IMG/VR virus record: IMGVR_UViG_3300034103_001442
Location: 1-64,000 of that record
DNA length: 64,000 nt
Source of the DNA: a virus
Strand: one strand, 5' to 3'
In this document: piece by piece, positions 19,098 through 29,900 of the stretch
Layout of the letters: every line of letters starts with the position of its first letter
How positions within the stretch are numbered: the stretch's first letter is position 1
The notes under the pieces: model-generated
What the model saw: the letters and a program-made list of their open reading frames with translations, nothing else
Told to the model about the DNA's origin: nothing
The model's database searches: none
Made by a program: the position numbers and the translations under genes

Positions 19098-22000
19098 CTA
19101 TCCTCTATCTGGCAATTCGTCTGATCTGCCTGAAGTGATAGTTATATTGTCACCAAAGTTGATGTTCACAAATTCGTTCAAGTTTACGATAGTGTTAAAT
19201 CTTGAACTTGGGTCTTGAACAAATATAGCACCACCACCGCCAGTGGTTTTGGATGCACTATCAGTTGATCCAGTTTCAGTATCAACCTTATCACCAATTG
19301 GCTTGGTGTTTTGTGTACCACCCACTTCAGCAGCGACAATATAGGATTTAATCGTTATTGTGCCACCAGCGAATGAGTTGCCATCAGTGCTTTCCACCTT
19401 GAATTGTTTTTCACCAGCAACAGAAGCGACAAGTTTATTTTGTTCTTCAAGATCGCTTGTGGCTTCGTTAATACCAGCATCGTAGTAGTAGTCAAACGCT
19501 AACAAACCATTTTCATCACTACGCAATGCTGTCGCAACATCCGTGCTTATGCGTATTTGTTTACACAATGAAGTTTTATCTGCGCCGTCAATAAAGAATT
19601 TGTGATCTGTATTTGGCTTCAAATTTGCTACTGAAACTATGAAAAGTTGCGAGTCAGCGACAAATTTACGAACAGTGGTGATGTTGCCGCCACCTCTTGA
19701 AGTGTTCCAAAGGTCTGTTACATCCCTTTCAATACCCTGAATTATTGTGAAGTTTGGCGGCTCAACGCTATGAACGATACCCACGTAATCAAAGGAGTCT
19801 GGATCTGTTACAACCTTGACTGTATTTGTTTGTGTATCTGATGGGTAGCAAAGTTTATAAGTGAATGAACCAGGAACTGATCTTCTACCGCCCTTGTCGC
19901 CCTTGTAAACTCTTACTTTGATATGCTGACCAAGTGTTGGTTCGTGTGTCCACTTCATCCAGAAATGTTCTTCCAACCAACCACCAACTGGTCCATATGA
20001 GAAACGTTCTAATGCACCAATTGACTCAATACGAGTAAACTCACCGTAAGTCAGGCTTTCCTCAATAATCGTGTTGTTGTCAATTGGGTATGCAATCGCT
20101 GATGACGTAATGCTTGTCCATGGACCATTTTCCGAAAGACTTTGGAAAATTTCAACAGCACCACGGTTGTCTCTTGAACCCCAATAAAGTCTTGCTGGAC
20201 CAGTAAGTTTGCTAAACACATATTGGAATTCTTCATATACAGTGCCTTCATCGTTACGGTATCTAGTTGTAACGTTGTTTTGGTACTGACATACGATTTG
20301 TTGTGTTGTGGTGATAATTGTAACATTACCACTTGTATTTGATACTGGTGGCTGTTCAGTTCCTGTGATTGGACCATCAGTTGCATCCAATTGACTGATT
20401 GCTGTATACTCTTCATATGGAAGCGTGTACAGTGTTTTACCACCGAACTCTGGTGACACCTCGTATTCAAACTCAAGAACCTGTTCTGATCTTTTTGGAA
20501 CAAGGAAGTCATTTTCAATTGTAGCATAGAACTCTGGGTGTAATGACTCGCAATATCTTGTGTCAACCATTGGGTCAACAAATATTCCAAATTTGTATCT
20601 GTCAATCAACTCATCGCCAGAACTTGGTACATAACGTGAGTTTGCGATAATGTTTACAAGCGTCACTGTTACATAGTATTCCAAATCTTTAATTCTTCTT
20701 TCAAGTGCAGCAATATCAACCATTTGATAATTCTTGACTTGAATATCAGCAATTTGATCGGCTGTTAAAGTTGTTGTAACTCTATAGTTGATTGCACGAC
20801 GGTTGGTATATTTCTCATTTGCAACCTTTGTATCAATAATCTTAATCATATCCTCTGACATTGACTGTGGCAATGATGGATATGGTGGAATGATCAAACG
20901 CTGCAAGGTCATTGCATTTTTTGGCTCTGGTGGGTATGCGTCAAGAACATTTGGCACACCCTTCACTACAGAAAATACGCCGCTTGTATCGAGGATTACA
21001 CGATCTCTTCTTCCAAGGTAATATTGAATATTGGAAATGACATCACTATTTGGTAGTGGGAATTTCCATTCAGTTCCTGTTGAAATTCTATCACTTGCTG
21101 TGCCACCACCTGGATTTATAATGCTGTTGTTTGAAACATCTGATAAACGTGGAATGGTGTTCGCTACAGTTGGACGGAAGTCAATTTGATCGCGCAGGTC
21201 GTAGTACGTATCATTTTTACCAAACAACTCTGGAATTTCCATAGTGTTGATATCGGTATTAGATGAAACCAGTGTTGTCAAACTTACGCCATCGTTGATG
21301 CTATAAGAACTGACTGACTTGGCGCCACCAGTTGTAGTGAATATATCAAACTTGACTAGCAATGAGTCATTTGTAGTTGGTTTCGTCTTTTGTGGCTTCA
21401 AGTACAAATATGAAACATCTAGGAAATCTTCATTTTGATTATGATCAAGGTAATAATCATTTGTTACATCAGTGACGCCATAAGTGTTTTCAGTGAAGTG
21501 TAATGGCAATCCAGTCAATGTGTGATTTTCTGAAACGGTATTTGCAGTAATGTTAATGTTTGCGCCGCCAAAGGTTGATGCAAGAGCAAGACCTGTTGAA
21601 TTTGCAAACACAACATAATATGAAGAACCGTTAGCCAAACCACCGACAACTGTTGTACCGCCAGTATTTGAATAAGTGACTTGGTCGCCATTAGCAAATG
21701 GGTTATTTGCGATTGTAATAAAGTCTGTTGAGTCATTAACCCCAGTGTTGGCGTTGAATGATTTGGCCACTGATGCTGTATTGGCAACCCAAACACCACG
21801 TAAGCGGAAGGCATCTGGATGACCAAGTGCCCATGGACCAGTGTTGTTTGCTGAGTTGTTGGCCATACGCAATCTTGCATACATGTTTCTGTTGTTGTTT
21901 TTGGCAACAGGCGAAACATTATTTGCAGTTACGTTATAAACTAGGACAACGTTCGCACTAGTGCTACCGCCAGTTGAGTTGGCGAGGTTAGTTCCTAGGA

Positions 22001-24497
22001 ATACATTGAGTGCGCCAGTTGAAGAGTTGACATTTGCTGAACGTCCAGTGCGTGTCAAACTGATTGGAACGTTGTTTGGGAAATACAAAACTGCATTTCC
22101 AGTGATTGTGGTTCCTACAGTTAAAACAGTCTTCATCAATGTGTTGTTTACAACTTCACTGATTTGCGTTACAACGTTAGCAGTGGCGTTGGCCACTTGA
22201 ACAAAGTCTCCAGCCTTGAAGTCTGATGTAAATGTCGTTGTTGTACCAACTAGGTTACTTTGACCTGAAGTTGCATCAACTGTTCCTGCGCCATTTGCAT
22301 TTTTCTTATAGTTTGCAGTTGGAATTACCAAAACTTCATTTCTAACTGATGCTGGAATTTCGCCGCTGTATGGGAAATATTCATCAGCACTTGGCTTGGC
22401 TACTGAAATACCACCAGTGCTGTTTGCTGTGACTGAGGTATTGATTGTACGATAGGTATATTTGAGTGCCGTTGCAGACTTTGTAGCATCAAACGCCTTG
22501 ACCAATAGACCATTAAATTCTCTACCAGCGTCTTGAATGACTGCATCACCACCGCTTGAAAGAACAATGTCAGCAGCACCACGCGAAACTGAACTGCCAT
22601 CTTTGTAAATGACTGATCTTACATCGGCAAAGTTTTTACCAGCGTCCATTTCAACATCGAACAAATACAATTTGTAAACTGCATCTTTTGTTCCTGGGAC
22701 ACCGCTCTTCAAAATCAAGTTACGCATACGAGCGTAACCAATTCTCACGCCAGAGGCTGTGATCACACCCTTATCAGAACTGACTGAGTCAAGTGCTGCG
22801 CTATAAAGTTCTACACGGTCGGCATAGTTGAATCGGAAATATCCGACCAGTTCGTCAATTTCGACGAAATTACCATATGCAACTTTTACAGTTGCACCGC
22901 TGACTGACTCTGTTGAAGTTCCTTTGTCAACGTTTGCTGAATAAGTCGCAGCAGTTTCAACTCTATAACCTTGGAGATATGCTGTACCTGGATCAATAAA
23001 AATTTTGAAAATATTATTTGATTGAGCAATTGCTGTAGAGTCTTTAGTTGTTACATTAAATTGATCAAGGACATAGTTGCCTGACTCTTCAAAAGTACGT
23101 TTTGCCATCTCATCGCCGATGACATTGTATACTGTTTTCTTGTTTTGCTTATATGGTTTTCCATCAGCAAATTCGATGATTGGTAAAAAGTCGCTATTGG
23201 CATCAGCAACGCTTTTATCAAACACATAAAGTTTTGGATTGAGGTATAAACGGTCAGCGCCAGGAGCCGCATAGTTATATGTTCCCGTGGCATTATCAAG
23301 GAGTGACTGATCTTGGTTGCTATCAATGATAGACTCTTCAGTGTGGAAACCGACTGATTTTGTAAAGTTTGTATTTGAATATTTGTTTACAATTACAAGT
23401 TGGCGATCAACTTTACTGAAGAAACCCTTTTGATATACCGTTCCTTCATTAACGGTCATACCATAACCCATACCAATTGGGTCATTTACTGATGGAGCAA
23501 TTGGCACTGTTGTTTTAAAGTTTTGAGCCGTTACAGCCAACTGGGCAACCTTTGCTGCAGCCACGCCACTGCCATTGTTAGCAACCGTGACATGTGGCGA
23601 AACATAGTAACCCTCACCACTGTTGATCACTGAAATTGATGTGATTTTACCAAGAGTATCAGTAACTAGGGAAGCAACTGCACCAGTACCAACTACAGCG
23701 ACAACGTTTGCTGAGTTAGCACTTGTTGTGCTCTTGATCGTTTCTCCAGTTGAAAATCTCCAAAGTACACTGTTCGCGCCAGCAGATGCAACAAGGTTGT
23801 TAGCATATGGGCGAATTTTCAAAATCAAAACTTGAGAGTTAGCAGTGCCGTTGGCTTCGATAATTACGGCATTTGCGACACCGTTTTGAATCGTGTGACC
23901 TGCTGAAAATGCTCCAGCTGGAAATGTATTACCGCCAGTTGAGTTTGTTACAGCAATGGCTGATGTAATAACTACGGTGTCAGTGTTTGAAAAGTCTGAT
24001 GAACCGTCAGTTACAATGTATTTGAAAATTGGGTATGATGGGCTGTATACAGTTAGTGTTTGACCAGAGGAAAATGCGCTGGTGTTTGAATCTGAACCGC
24101 TGTTGAGGTATTTTACATACAGGGTGTTGAGGTTTGGTGACTGTGACTCGAAACCTGCTTCTGTTTTTACGATAAGCGCATTAACATTGCTGCTATTTTT
24201 TACATATAGATTTTGATATGATGCAACGTTTACTGGTGTGCCATCTGACTCTGTATCTTTTAGTTTTACATATGGTAGTGATGAGTGAAGAACAACGCCA
24301 CAACCCTCGATGATTGTGCCACGCTTGAAGATGTTATCGCCAAATTTCTCAATCTGATTTTGAAGGATTGACTGGAGTTGATTTAACTCACGAGCCTGTA
24401 GCGCGACTGATGGCTGGAAAAGCACACGGTAGTACTTTTTCGCTGGGTCAAAGTCGTCATGATATGGGGCTACGTTTAAGTCTGTTTGTAGAGCCAT
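19098..24497 (-). CDS. DUF4815-domain large structural protein (1799 aa)
   Basis: N-terminus MALQTDLNVAPYHDDFDPAK, then YRVLFQPSVALQARELNQLQ and QNQIEKFGDNIFKRGTII, is diagnostic of the DUF4815 family found in marine T4-like phages next to gp8. Inserted in the middle (about residues 930-1000; 21490-21710) is a module (ANGDQVTYSN ... SYYVVFANSTGLALAS) that occurs seven times in the gp7-like protein. A GxGY-type motif (VINSGEGYYVSPHVTV) occurs near residue 300. The C-terminal third contains fibre-binding-like beta domains. It lies 4 bp from gp8, so it is probably a baseplate-periphery component, positioned where T4 has gp9/gp10. Confidence 0.8.
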   Translation of the reverse strand: MALQTDLNVAPYHDDFDPAKKYYRVLFQPSVALQARELNQLQSILQNQIEKFGDNIFKRGTIIEGCGVVLHSSLPYVKLKDTESDGTPVNVASYQNLYVKNSSNVNALIVKTEAGFESQSPNLNTLYVKYLNSGSDSNTSAFSSGQTLTVYSPSYPIFKYIVTDGSSDFSNTDTVVITSAIAVTNSTGGNTFPAGAFSAGHTIQNGVANAVIIEANGTANSQVLILKIRPYANNLVASAGANSVLWRFSTGETIKSTTSANSANVVAVVGTGAVASLVTDTLGKITSISVINSGEGYYVSPHVTVANNGSGVAAAKVAQLAVTAQNFKTTVPIAPSVNDPIGMGYGMTVNEGTVYQKGFFSKVDRQLVIVNKYSNTNFTKSVGFHTEESIIDSNQDQSLLDNATGTYNYAAPGADRLYLNPKLYVFDKSVADANSDFLPIIEFADGKPYKQNKKTVYNVIGDEMAKRTFEESGNYVLDQFNVTTKDSTAIAQSNNIFKIFIDPGTAYLQGYRVETAATYSANVDKGTSTESVSGATVKVAYGNFVEIDELVGYFRFNYADRVELYSAALDSVSSDKGVITASGVRIGYARMRNLILKSGVPGTKDAVYKLYLFDVEMDAGKNFADVRSVIYKDGSSVSRGAADIVLSSGGDAVIQDAGREFNGLLVKAFDATKSATALKYTYRTINTSVTANSTGGISVAKPSADEYFPYSGEIPASVRNEVLVIPTANYKKNANGAGTVDATSGQSNLVGTTTTFTSDFKAGDFVQVANATANVVTQISEVVNNTLMKTVLTVGTTITGNAVLYFPNNVPISLTRTGRSANVNSSTGALNVFLGTNLANSTGGSTSANVVLVYNVTANNVSPVAKNNNRNMYARLRMANNSANNTGPWALGHPDAFRLRGVWVANTASVAKSFNANTGVNDSTDFITIANNPFANGDQVTYSNTGGTTVVGGLANGSSYYVVFANSTGLALASTFGGANINITANTVSENHTLTGLPLHFTENTYGVTDVTNDYYLDHNQNEDFLDVSYLYLKPQKTKPTTNDSLLVKFDIFTTTGGAKSVSSYSINDGVSLTTLVSSNTDINTMEIPELFGKNDTYYDLRDQIDFRPTVANTIPRLSDVSNNSIINPGGGTASDRISTGTEWKFPLPNSDVISNIQYYLGRRDRVILDTSGVFSVVKGVPNVLDAYPPEPKNAMTLQRLIIPPYPSLPQSMSEDMIKIIDTKVANEKYTNRRAINYRVTTTLTADQIADIQVKNYQMVDIAALERRIKDLEYYVTVTLVNIIANSRYVPSSGDELIDRYKFGIFVDPMVDTRYCESLHPEFYATIENDFLVPKRSEQVLEFEYEVSPEFGGKTLYTLPYEEYTAISQLDATDGPITGTEQPPVSNTSGNVTIITTTQQIVCQYQNNVTTRYRNDEGTVYEEFQYVFSKLTGPARLYWGSRDNRGAVEIFQSLSENGPWTSITSSAIAYPIDNNTIIEESLTYGEFTRIESIGALERFSYGPVGGWLEEHFWMKWTHEPTLGQHIKVRVYKGDKGGRRSVPGSFTYKLCYPSDTQTNTVKVVTDPDSFDYVGIVHSVEPPNFTIIQGIERDVTDLWNTSRGGGNITTVRKFVADSQLFIVSVANLKPNTDHKFFIDGADKTSLCKQIRISTDVATALRSDENGLLAFDYYYDAGINEATSDLEEQNKLVASVAGEKQFKVESTDGNSFAGGTITIKSYIVAAEVGGTQNTKPIGDKVDTETGSTDSASKTTGGGGAIFVQDPSSRFNTIVNLNEFVNINFGDNITITSGRSDELPDRG

Positions 24498-24501
24498 TTA
24501 G

Positions 24502-26922
24502 TTAAAACTCCAGTATAATCTTTACAATTTCTGATTTATTGCCGCTGCGTGTAATCGGATCCAAGTTTTCGTAGTATAGAACCTGACCACTACCTTTTAC
24601 GAAATCTCCCTTGTATTTATTGTTTAAATATGAAAGGGATCCGTCACTATCGTCTCCTGATATTTCTCTGACACCTGATGGGTCAAGATTGAAAATACCA
24701 AACTCATTACTAATGTAGAGAATATCATCACCACTACCAGCCTGTATTTCGGCATGGTGTACATATCCACTAGGTTGAACTGCTGAAATAAGGCTGGCTT
24801 GCCTTACTTTTTCGTCTTCAATGAATGGTGTGCTGCCAGTAGTGAAGTCACCAACAAGTCTGGTCAATTGAACAGCGAGTGAGAAGTTGCCAGAATTGCG
24901 ATCATTGATTTGAATTCTTTGTCCAGATGGAGCATCGTCTCTGATAACTGATGTCGCTCCAGATGCTAAACCTACAATCTTGCTACCGACTGAAAATACC
25001 CCTGACACATTTGCAAGTGTGATTTGACCAGTGCTTACTGCAGTTACAACACCCTCTGCTGAAAATTCAAATTTTGAAAGTTCGGCGTTGTCAGCCGTAA
25101 ATGTGCTGTTTGATGCGCAGTTGATCTGATAATCTTGAGGAACGTTTGTAACAAGTCCAAGGTAGTTTTGAGTTGACTTGTTGACCAACACGTAGTCACC
25201 AACATTAAATGCATCTTTAAATACGGTTTGTTGCGGGTTGGCAAAATCGATACTGAATTGAGCATTTGATCCACCAGCGCCGCCAGTCACGTTGACTGAT
25301 ATTGCTGGTATTGAAGTATAACCAGAACCTTGGTTTGTGACAGTTACTGAAGTGATTGCACCAGAACCGTTATTGGCAAATGTCGCGGCTGCTCCAGCAC
25401 CACCCCCACCAGTAAATACGAGTTCGTTATTTGTCGTATTATCATAACCAGTGCCACCGTTAACAATTGTTATTGTACTAGCAAGCACCCCATTGTCGGT
25501 TTTGATAATAGTATTTGCAGTGCTGCTAATTGAAACGTTACCAAACAATTTGATTTTCTTATATTGCTTAACCGTTTCGCCGATGGAAAACGAACCCACT
25601 GATAAACTTGTATTTGTTGAGATTTCGACATTGTTAAATTGAGGATCTTTAATCAAACCAATTTGACGGAAGTCATTTTCAATTGGGATTGTAATACCGC
25701 CAACTGTCTCCGATTGATTAAACTTCGTACTGATACAAATACGATTTGCACCGAGTTCTGTATATGGGTCAGAACCGTGACCGCCCTTTGGAGAAACGAT
25801 TGCCTTCAAATCTGCTACTTTAAATGTAGCACTTGACTTAATAACCGTAGGGAGGTCGATAAAGACGCTTGATGCGGTGTATGGGACTTCTACTGATGAT
25901 TCGCCAGCAACAGCCTCAGCATATCTGTAACCTGCTCCTGGCTCTAGGATCTCAACTTCAGAAATGGAATTTGCTGCGGTTGAATCAACTTTTGCTATGG
26001 CTTCTGCTGGAGTAGTCTCATTTCCATCACCCCAAACATAAATGTATGGGTAAACTTCATAGGTGTCATTGACTGCTGGTGGCGTGCCAAACCCTTCGTT
26101 CAAAATGAATAGTTTTTGAGCGCCTGTTCCTTCATAATTTACAATGCGACGAAATTGACCTGCTTGTGCTCCCGATGTAATTTTTAGTACACAACTGCGA
26201 TAGTAGTCATCAATTGTTGATGCTGTTTCTGGGGCGCCATAAGTTGTATCAGAACCGAAAACGCGGATGTCGCCAGTTTTAAACACACCGCTTGCAATAT
26301 AGTTGTCATACCCTTTACCAGCGTCGACAATTTTAATTACTTCGATTCTGCCTGGCACTGCGCCAGTGATTATGCTTGTATTTGGGGTGACTGGAACATA
26401 TGACAATGAAGCAAACTTCTCAAAATCTGTTTTAGTGATGGTGTACATGTATTTCCAAACATAATCATCACTGGTTTTGATTGGCTCTAAATCTGCAGCA
26501 CTTCCCGCGCGAACTGGTTTTGCGGTTGAGTTAGCCCCATTATTGTTAAACAAACATTTCCAAACGTTATACTCGGTGTCATCGTTTGTTACAATGAAGA
26601 ACTGTTTATCGTATAAATCGCCATCATCATGAGCGTATGCATCATAAACTGTATCAGTTGTCCAATTGTACCTTGGAATTACATGGACAACATCGCTTGA
26701 TGCAACTTTTTTAGCAAACACCATGTTGTTGTAAACATCAAGGTGTGTATCCTTTACACTATTTGTTGGGTCATCAAGGATAGTGTCACCACCAGCATAT
26801 GGAATGTGGTTTCCAACATACACAAAGTACTGGTTATTTGATTGCTCTGTAATTGACTCCAAAAATTGTGCAGCATTGTGCACATTAAAATTTTTGGTTA
26901 CAAGTTTTTTGGTAACTGACAT
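24502..26922 (-). CDS. 8: Baseplate wedge protein gp8 (806 aa, enlarged)
   Basis: The N-terminal region (QYFVYVGNHIPYAGGD ... VHVIPRYNWTTDTVYD ... YNVWKCLFNNNG ... DDYVWKYMYTI) and the C-terminus (GQVLYYENLDPITRSGNKSE followed by IVKIILEF) match T4 gp8 (FITFGRSEPW, VIPRRDW, VYRCLD, GYVWEYLFEI, MIYMENRPPI). T4 gp8 has 334 residues; the extra ~470 residues are mainly a beta-rich insertion with repeated GGTGYDN / GSGYTSIPAISV motifs. The start abuts the gp7-like stop at 26922. A TATAAATA late box lies 61 nt upstream. Role: dimeric wedge component joining gp7 and gp6 in the baseplate. Confidence 0.88.
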   Translation of the reverse strand: MSVTKKLVTKNFNVHNAAQFLESITEQSNNQYFVYVGNHIPYAGGDTILDDPTNSVKDTHLDVYNNMVFAKKVASSDVVHVIPRYNWTTDTVYDAYAHDDGDLYDKQFFIVTNDDTEYNVWKCLFNNNGANSTAKPVRAGSAADLEPIKTSDDYVWKYMYTITKTDFEKFASLSYVPVTPNTSIITGAVPGRIEVIKIVDAGKGYDNYIASGVFKTGDIRVFGSDTTYGAPETASTIDDYYRSCVLKITSGAQAGQFRRIVNYEGTGAQKLFILNEGFGTPPAVNDTYEVYPYIYVWGDGNETTPAEAIAKVDSTAANSISEVEILEPGAGYRYAEAVAGESSVEVPYTASSVFIDLPTVIKSSATFKVADLKAIVSPKGGHGSDPYTELGANRICISTKFNQSETVGGITIPIENDFRQIGLIKDPQFNNVEISTNTSLSVGSFSIGETVKQYKKIKLFGNVSISSTANTIIKTDNGVLASTITIVNGGTGYDNTTNNELVFTGGGGAGAAATFANNGSGAITSVTVTNQGSGYTSIPAISVNVTGGAGGSNAQFSIDFANPQQTVFKDAFNVGDYVLVNKSTQNYLGLVTNVPQDYQINCASNSTFTADNAELSKFEFSAEGVVTAVSTGQITLANVSGVFSVGSKIVGLASGATSVIRDDAPSGQRIQINDRNSGNFSLAVQLTRLVGDFTTGSTPFIEDEKVRQASLISAVQPSGYVHHAEIQAGSGDDILYISNEFGIFNLDPSGVREISGDDSDGSLSYLNNKYKGDFVKGSGQVLYYENLDPITRSGNKSEIVKIILEF

Positions 26923-29900
26923 TAAGTTTCCTCAACGATCTTGATCAGGTAGTGACCAACTTCTGACGAGCCTTTCGCTGTAATATTTATAGGCGATCCC
27001 GTAGAGGTTGTTGCCAACTGTAGAGAAATTGGATTTGTATTTTTGGCATAGTAAATTTGGTTGTTTGTCAATCCAGTCAACGCAGTGACTGCAGTCTGAG
27101 TTCTGTAAATGATTTGATCGCCATTTGCAATTGGGTTTACGTAACTTGTAAACTTGTGACCCCACTCTGTCGCCACACTTGGTGCAATTGGTAGTGGTGA
27201 GCCATTTGCTACTGATGATAGTTTCACACCGAGGGTGTTCGCCTGTACAATGTAATAGTAGTTTCCATTAGTCAATCCATTGATTGCAGTATTACCTGCT
27301 GAGACTTGATACCTGATGTAATCATTATTTGAGAATGGATTTTTGAATACAGTGATGAAGTCTGTAGAGTTATCAATTTGAGCAGGATTGATATTGCGAT
27401 AATTTTTCTCGATATCAACTTGAATTCTTTCAGTTGAACTATTGACATCATCTGCTGCATCAAACTCGATTTCTAGACCAGTTGCAATTTCTGAAATCGT
27501 AACTGGGGCTGAGTCCTCTTCAACAACAAGTGCTGAACCGAAAAACTTGGTTCCAGCAGTGTGCATAACTTTCTTAAACATATCAGAGTATTTGTCAACT
27601 GATAGTTTTGAGAAAATTTCATATGAATACTCTTGATAGTAGTCGCCATCATGAATGTACATGTCGGCTGACAAAAAGCCCTTTGAACTTCTGTAGTAGC
27701 CCTTTCCAGTTCCGTGACCGCCGATGATCACTTTAATACTGGCTGAACGTAAATTATCTTCAGAATTTACCTGAACAATTTCTCCGTTGGAGTAGCCCAC
27801 CCCAGAGTCAACAACTGATAGTCCAGCGATTTGTCCATTGGCGGTGATAACGTTTGCTGAAATATCAGCATTCAAACCAATTGGATACTCTCTATAATCT
27901 TGTTTGACGCTTACAACATTTGCGACCGCGCCAGAAGTGTCACCAGTAATTTCAATATTTTCTTGAAATGTATTTTCAAATGTGATACGCTCTAAGAAAA
28001 GTGTCGTTGTATTTGATCCTGGTTTTACAAGACCTTTGGCTGTGCTTACAATTGAAACTAATTCAACATTTGAAACTACAGCGTTGACATATGGGTTTGT
28101 ATATGACTGTAGGTTGAAACCATTAGCCAAGGTATTTTCAACGCCATTTACTCTTACGAACTTGTTTGTTCCAGTTCTTACTGAGTTTACAAATGCGTTT
28201 GCGACAGACTTGAGCGTATGATTTTCGCTTAAACCAGCAGTTAAATCAAGAGCAGTACCACCAGTAGTTGTTGCTAGTTTTAAGGTATTGCCTGAAGTTC
28301 CTGTTACATAATAGTAGGAATTGTTTGACAATCCTGTTAAAACTGTTCCAGCTGCGCCAGTGTAATATAGGACACGGTCGCCATTTGCAAATGGGCGGTC
28401 AGCAATTGTAATCGTATTTGCTGATGAGTCAACGGCACTTAATGCATTAAATGTTGTAGTGATTTGTTGATATACTTTATCTTTTGGTAAAAATCCAGCA
28501 ATTGTAGCAAAATAATGTCCAGCCTCGTTTGTTGCGGCTGCAGTCAAGTCGAGGGCAGTACCACCAAGTGTTGATGACAGTTTAATAGCAACACTGTTAC
28601 TTCCAACAACATAATATGCGGCTGCGTTTGTGAGACCAGTTACCGCAGTGTTTCCTGTAGTTGTTGTATATAATATTTGAACATCGTTGGCATATGGATT
28701 TGAATAGTTACGGAGAACGTGACCATTATATCCATCATTGTAGTATTTTAAGTAGTGACCATTGCCGCCAGGATTCAAACCGACAATATCAACGTTTGCG
28801 CCGCCAGAGGTTAGTGACAAAGCCAAGCCAGTGCTGTTCGCTGCGACAACATAATAAATTGAATTGTTTGTCAACCCTGTTAATGCGGTGTTGCCCGTAC
28901 CAGTATAATATTTGACACGATCTCCATTACTGAATAATGTGCTGGCGCTTGCTATAGAAATAAAATCAATGGCGCTGCTGACATTAGTATTTGAGTGGAA
29001 GTTTGCAGTGTTAGTGCTGGTCAAATCAACATTAGCACCACCTGCTGTTGCAGACAGTGTTATAGTATTTCCAGTTACGTTTTTTACGAAATAGAAAGTG
29101 TTATTTGACAAACCGCCAAGTGCTGTGTTAGCATCAACAGTGTAGTAGCGAACTAGGTCATTTGCTGCAAATGGATTTCCAGCAATTGTAATTGTATTGG
29201 CGTCATTGTCAACATCAGTTGAGATATTGAAAGTGACTGTATTTGATGGCATGTAAATCGCATTTGCTGTTCCTTCGACTTCATCTTTAGAATTGAATCC
29301 GAGTGTCACTTCGTTATATGTGTTTCCATAAACACCACTATCAACTTTCAGATCATAAAATTGAAGGTTGGCTTGAACTTGATTTACCTTTTCTCCAACA
29401 GCAAAAGAACTTGTAGCATCTTTAACTGTCATTTCATAATCATGACGCCCGAAACCAGCAATTGGTTTTTCGTATACAAGCACATATGGGTCAACGTTGT
29501 AATCCGCTCCTGGGTCAACGTTGATCAGTGAGCCAATTGTACCAATTTCAAAACGACCAAATGACAAACAGGAGTAAATGGTATCTTTGAAGTCGCCCTG
29601 TGGATTTTTTGGGAATCCAAATGCGGCTGCGCGAGGTGATAGGGTATAAAATGCCTGATTTGCAGTTGTTATTGTCGCTGCTACGCCAACGGCTGAAATA
29701 GCAGAATTTGTTGATGGTGTTTTGTACAAAATCAAATTGCTATTACCATAAGTGGTAACACTGGCTCCAGCAGCAGTGGTGCCAAATAGATTGTAAACGG
29801 ATTTTACACTAATATCAGTTCCTGATATATTATACACTGTGCCATATGCAACTTTGTATAGGTAGTGACCTTCCTCGCTTACTGTAGCATTATTTGCAAA

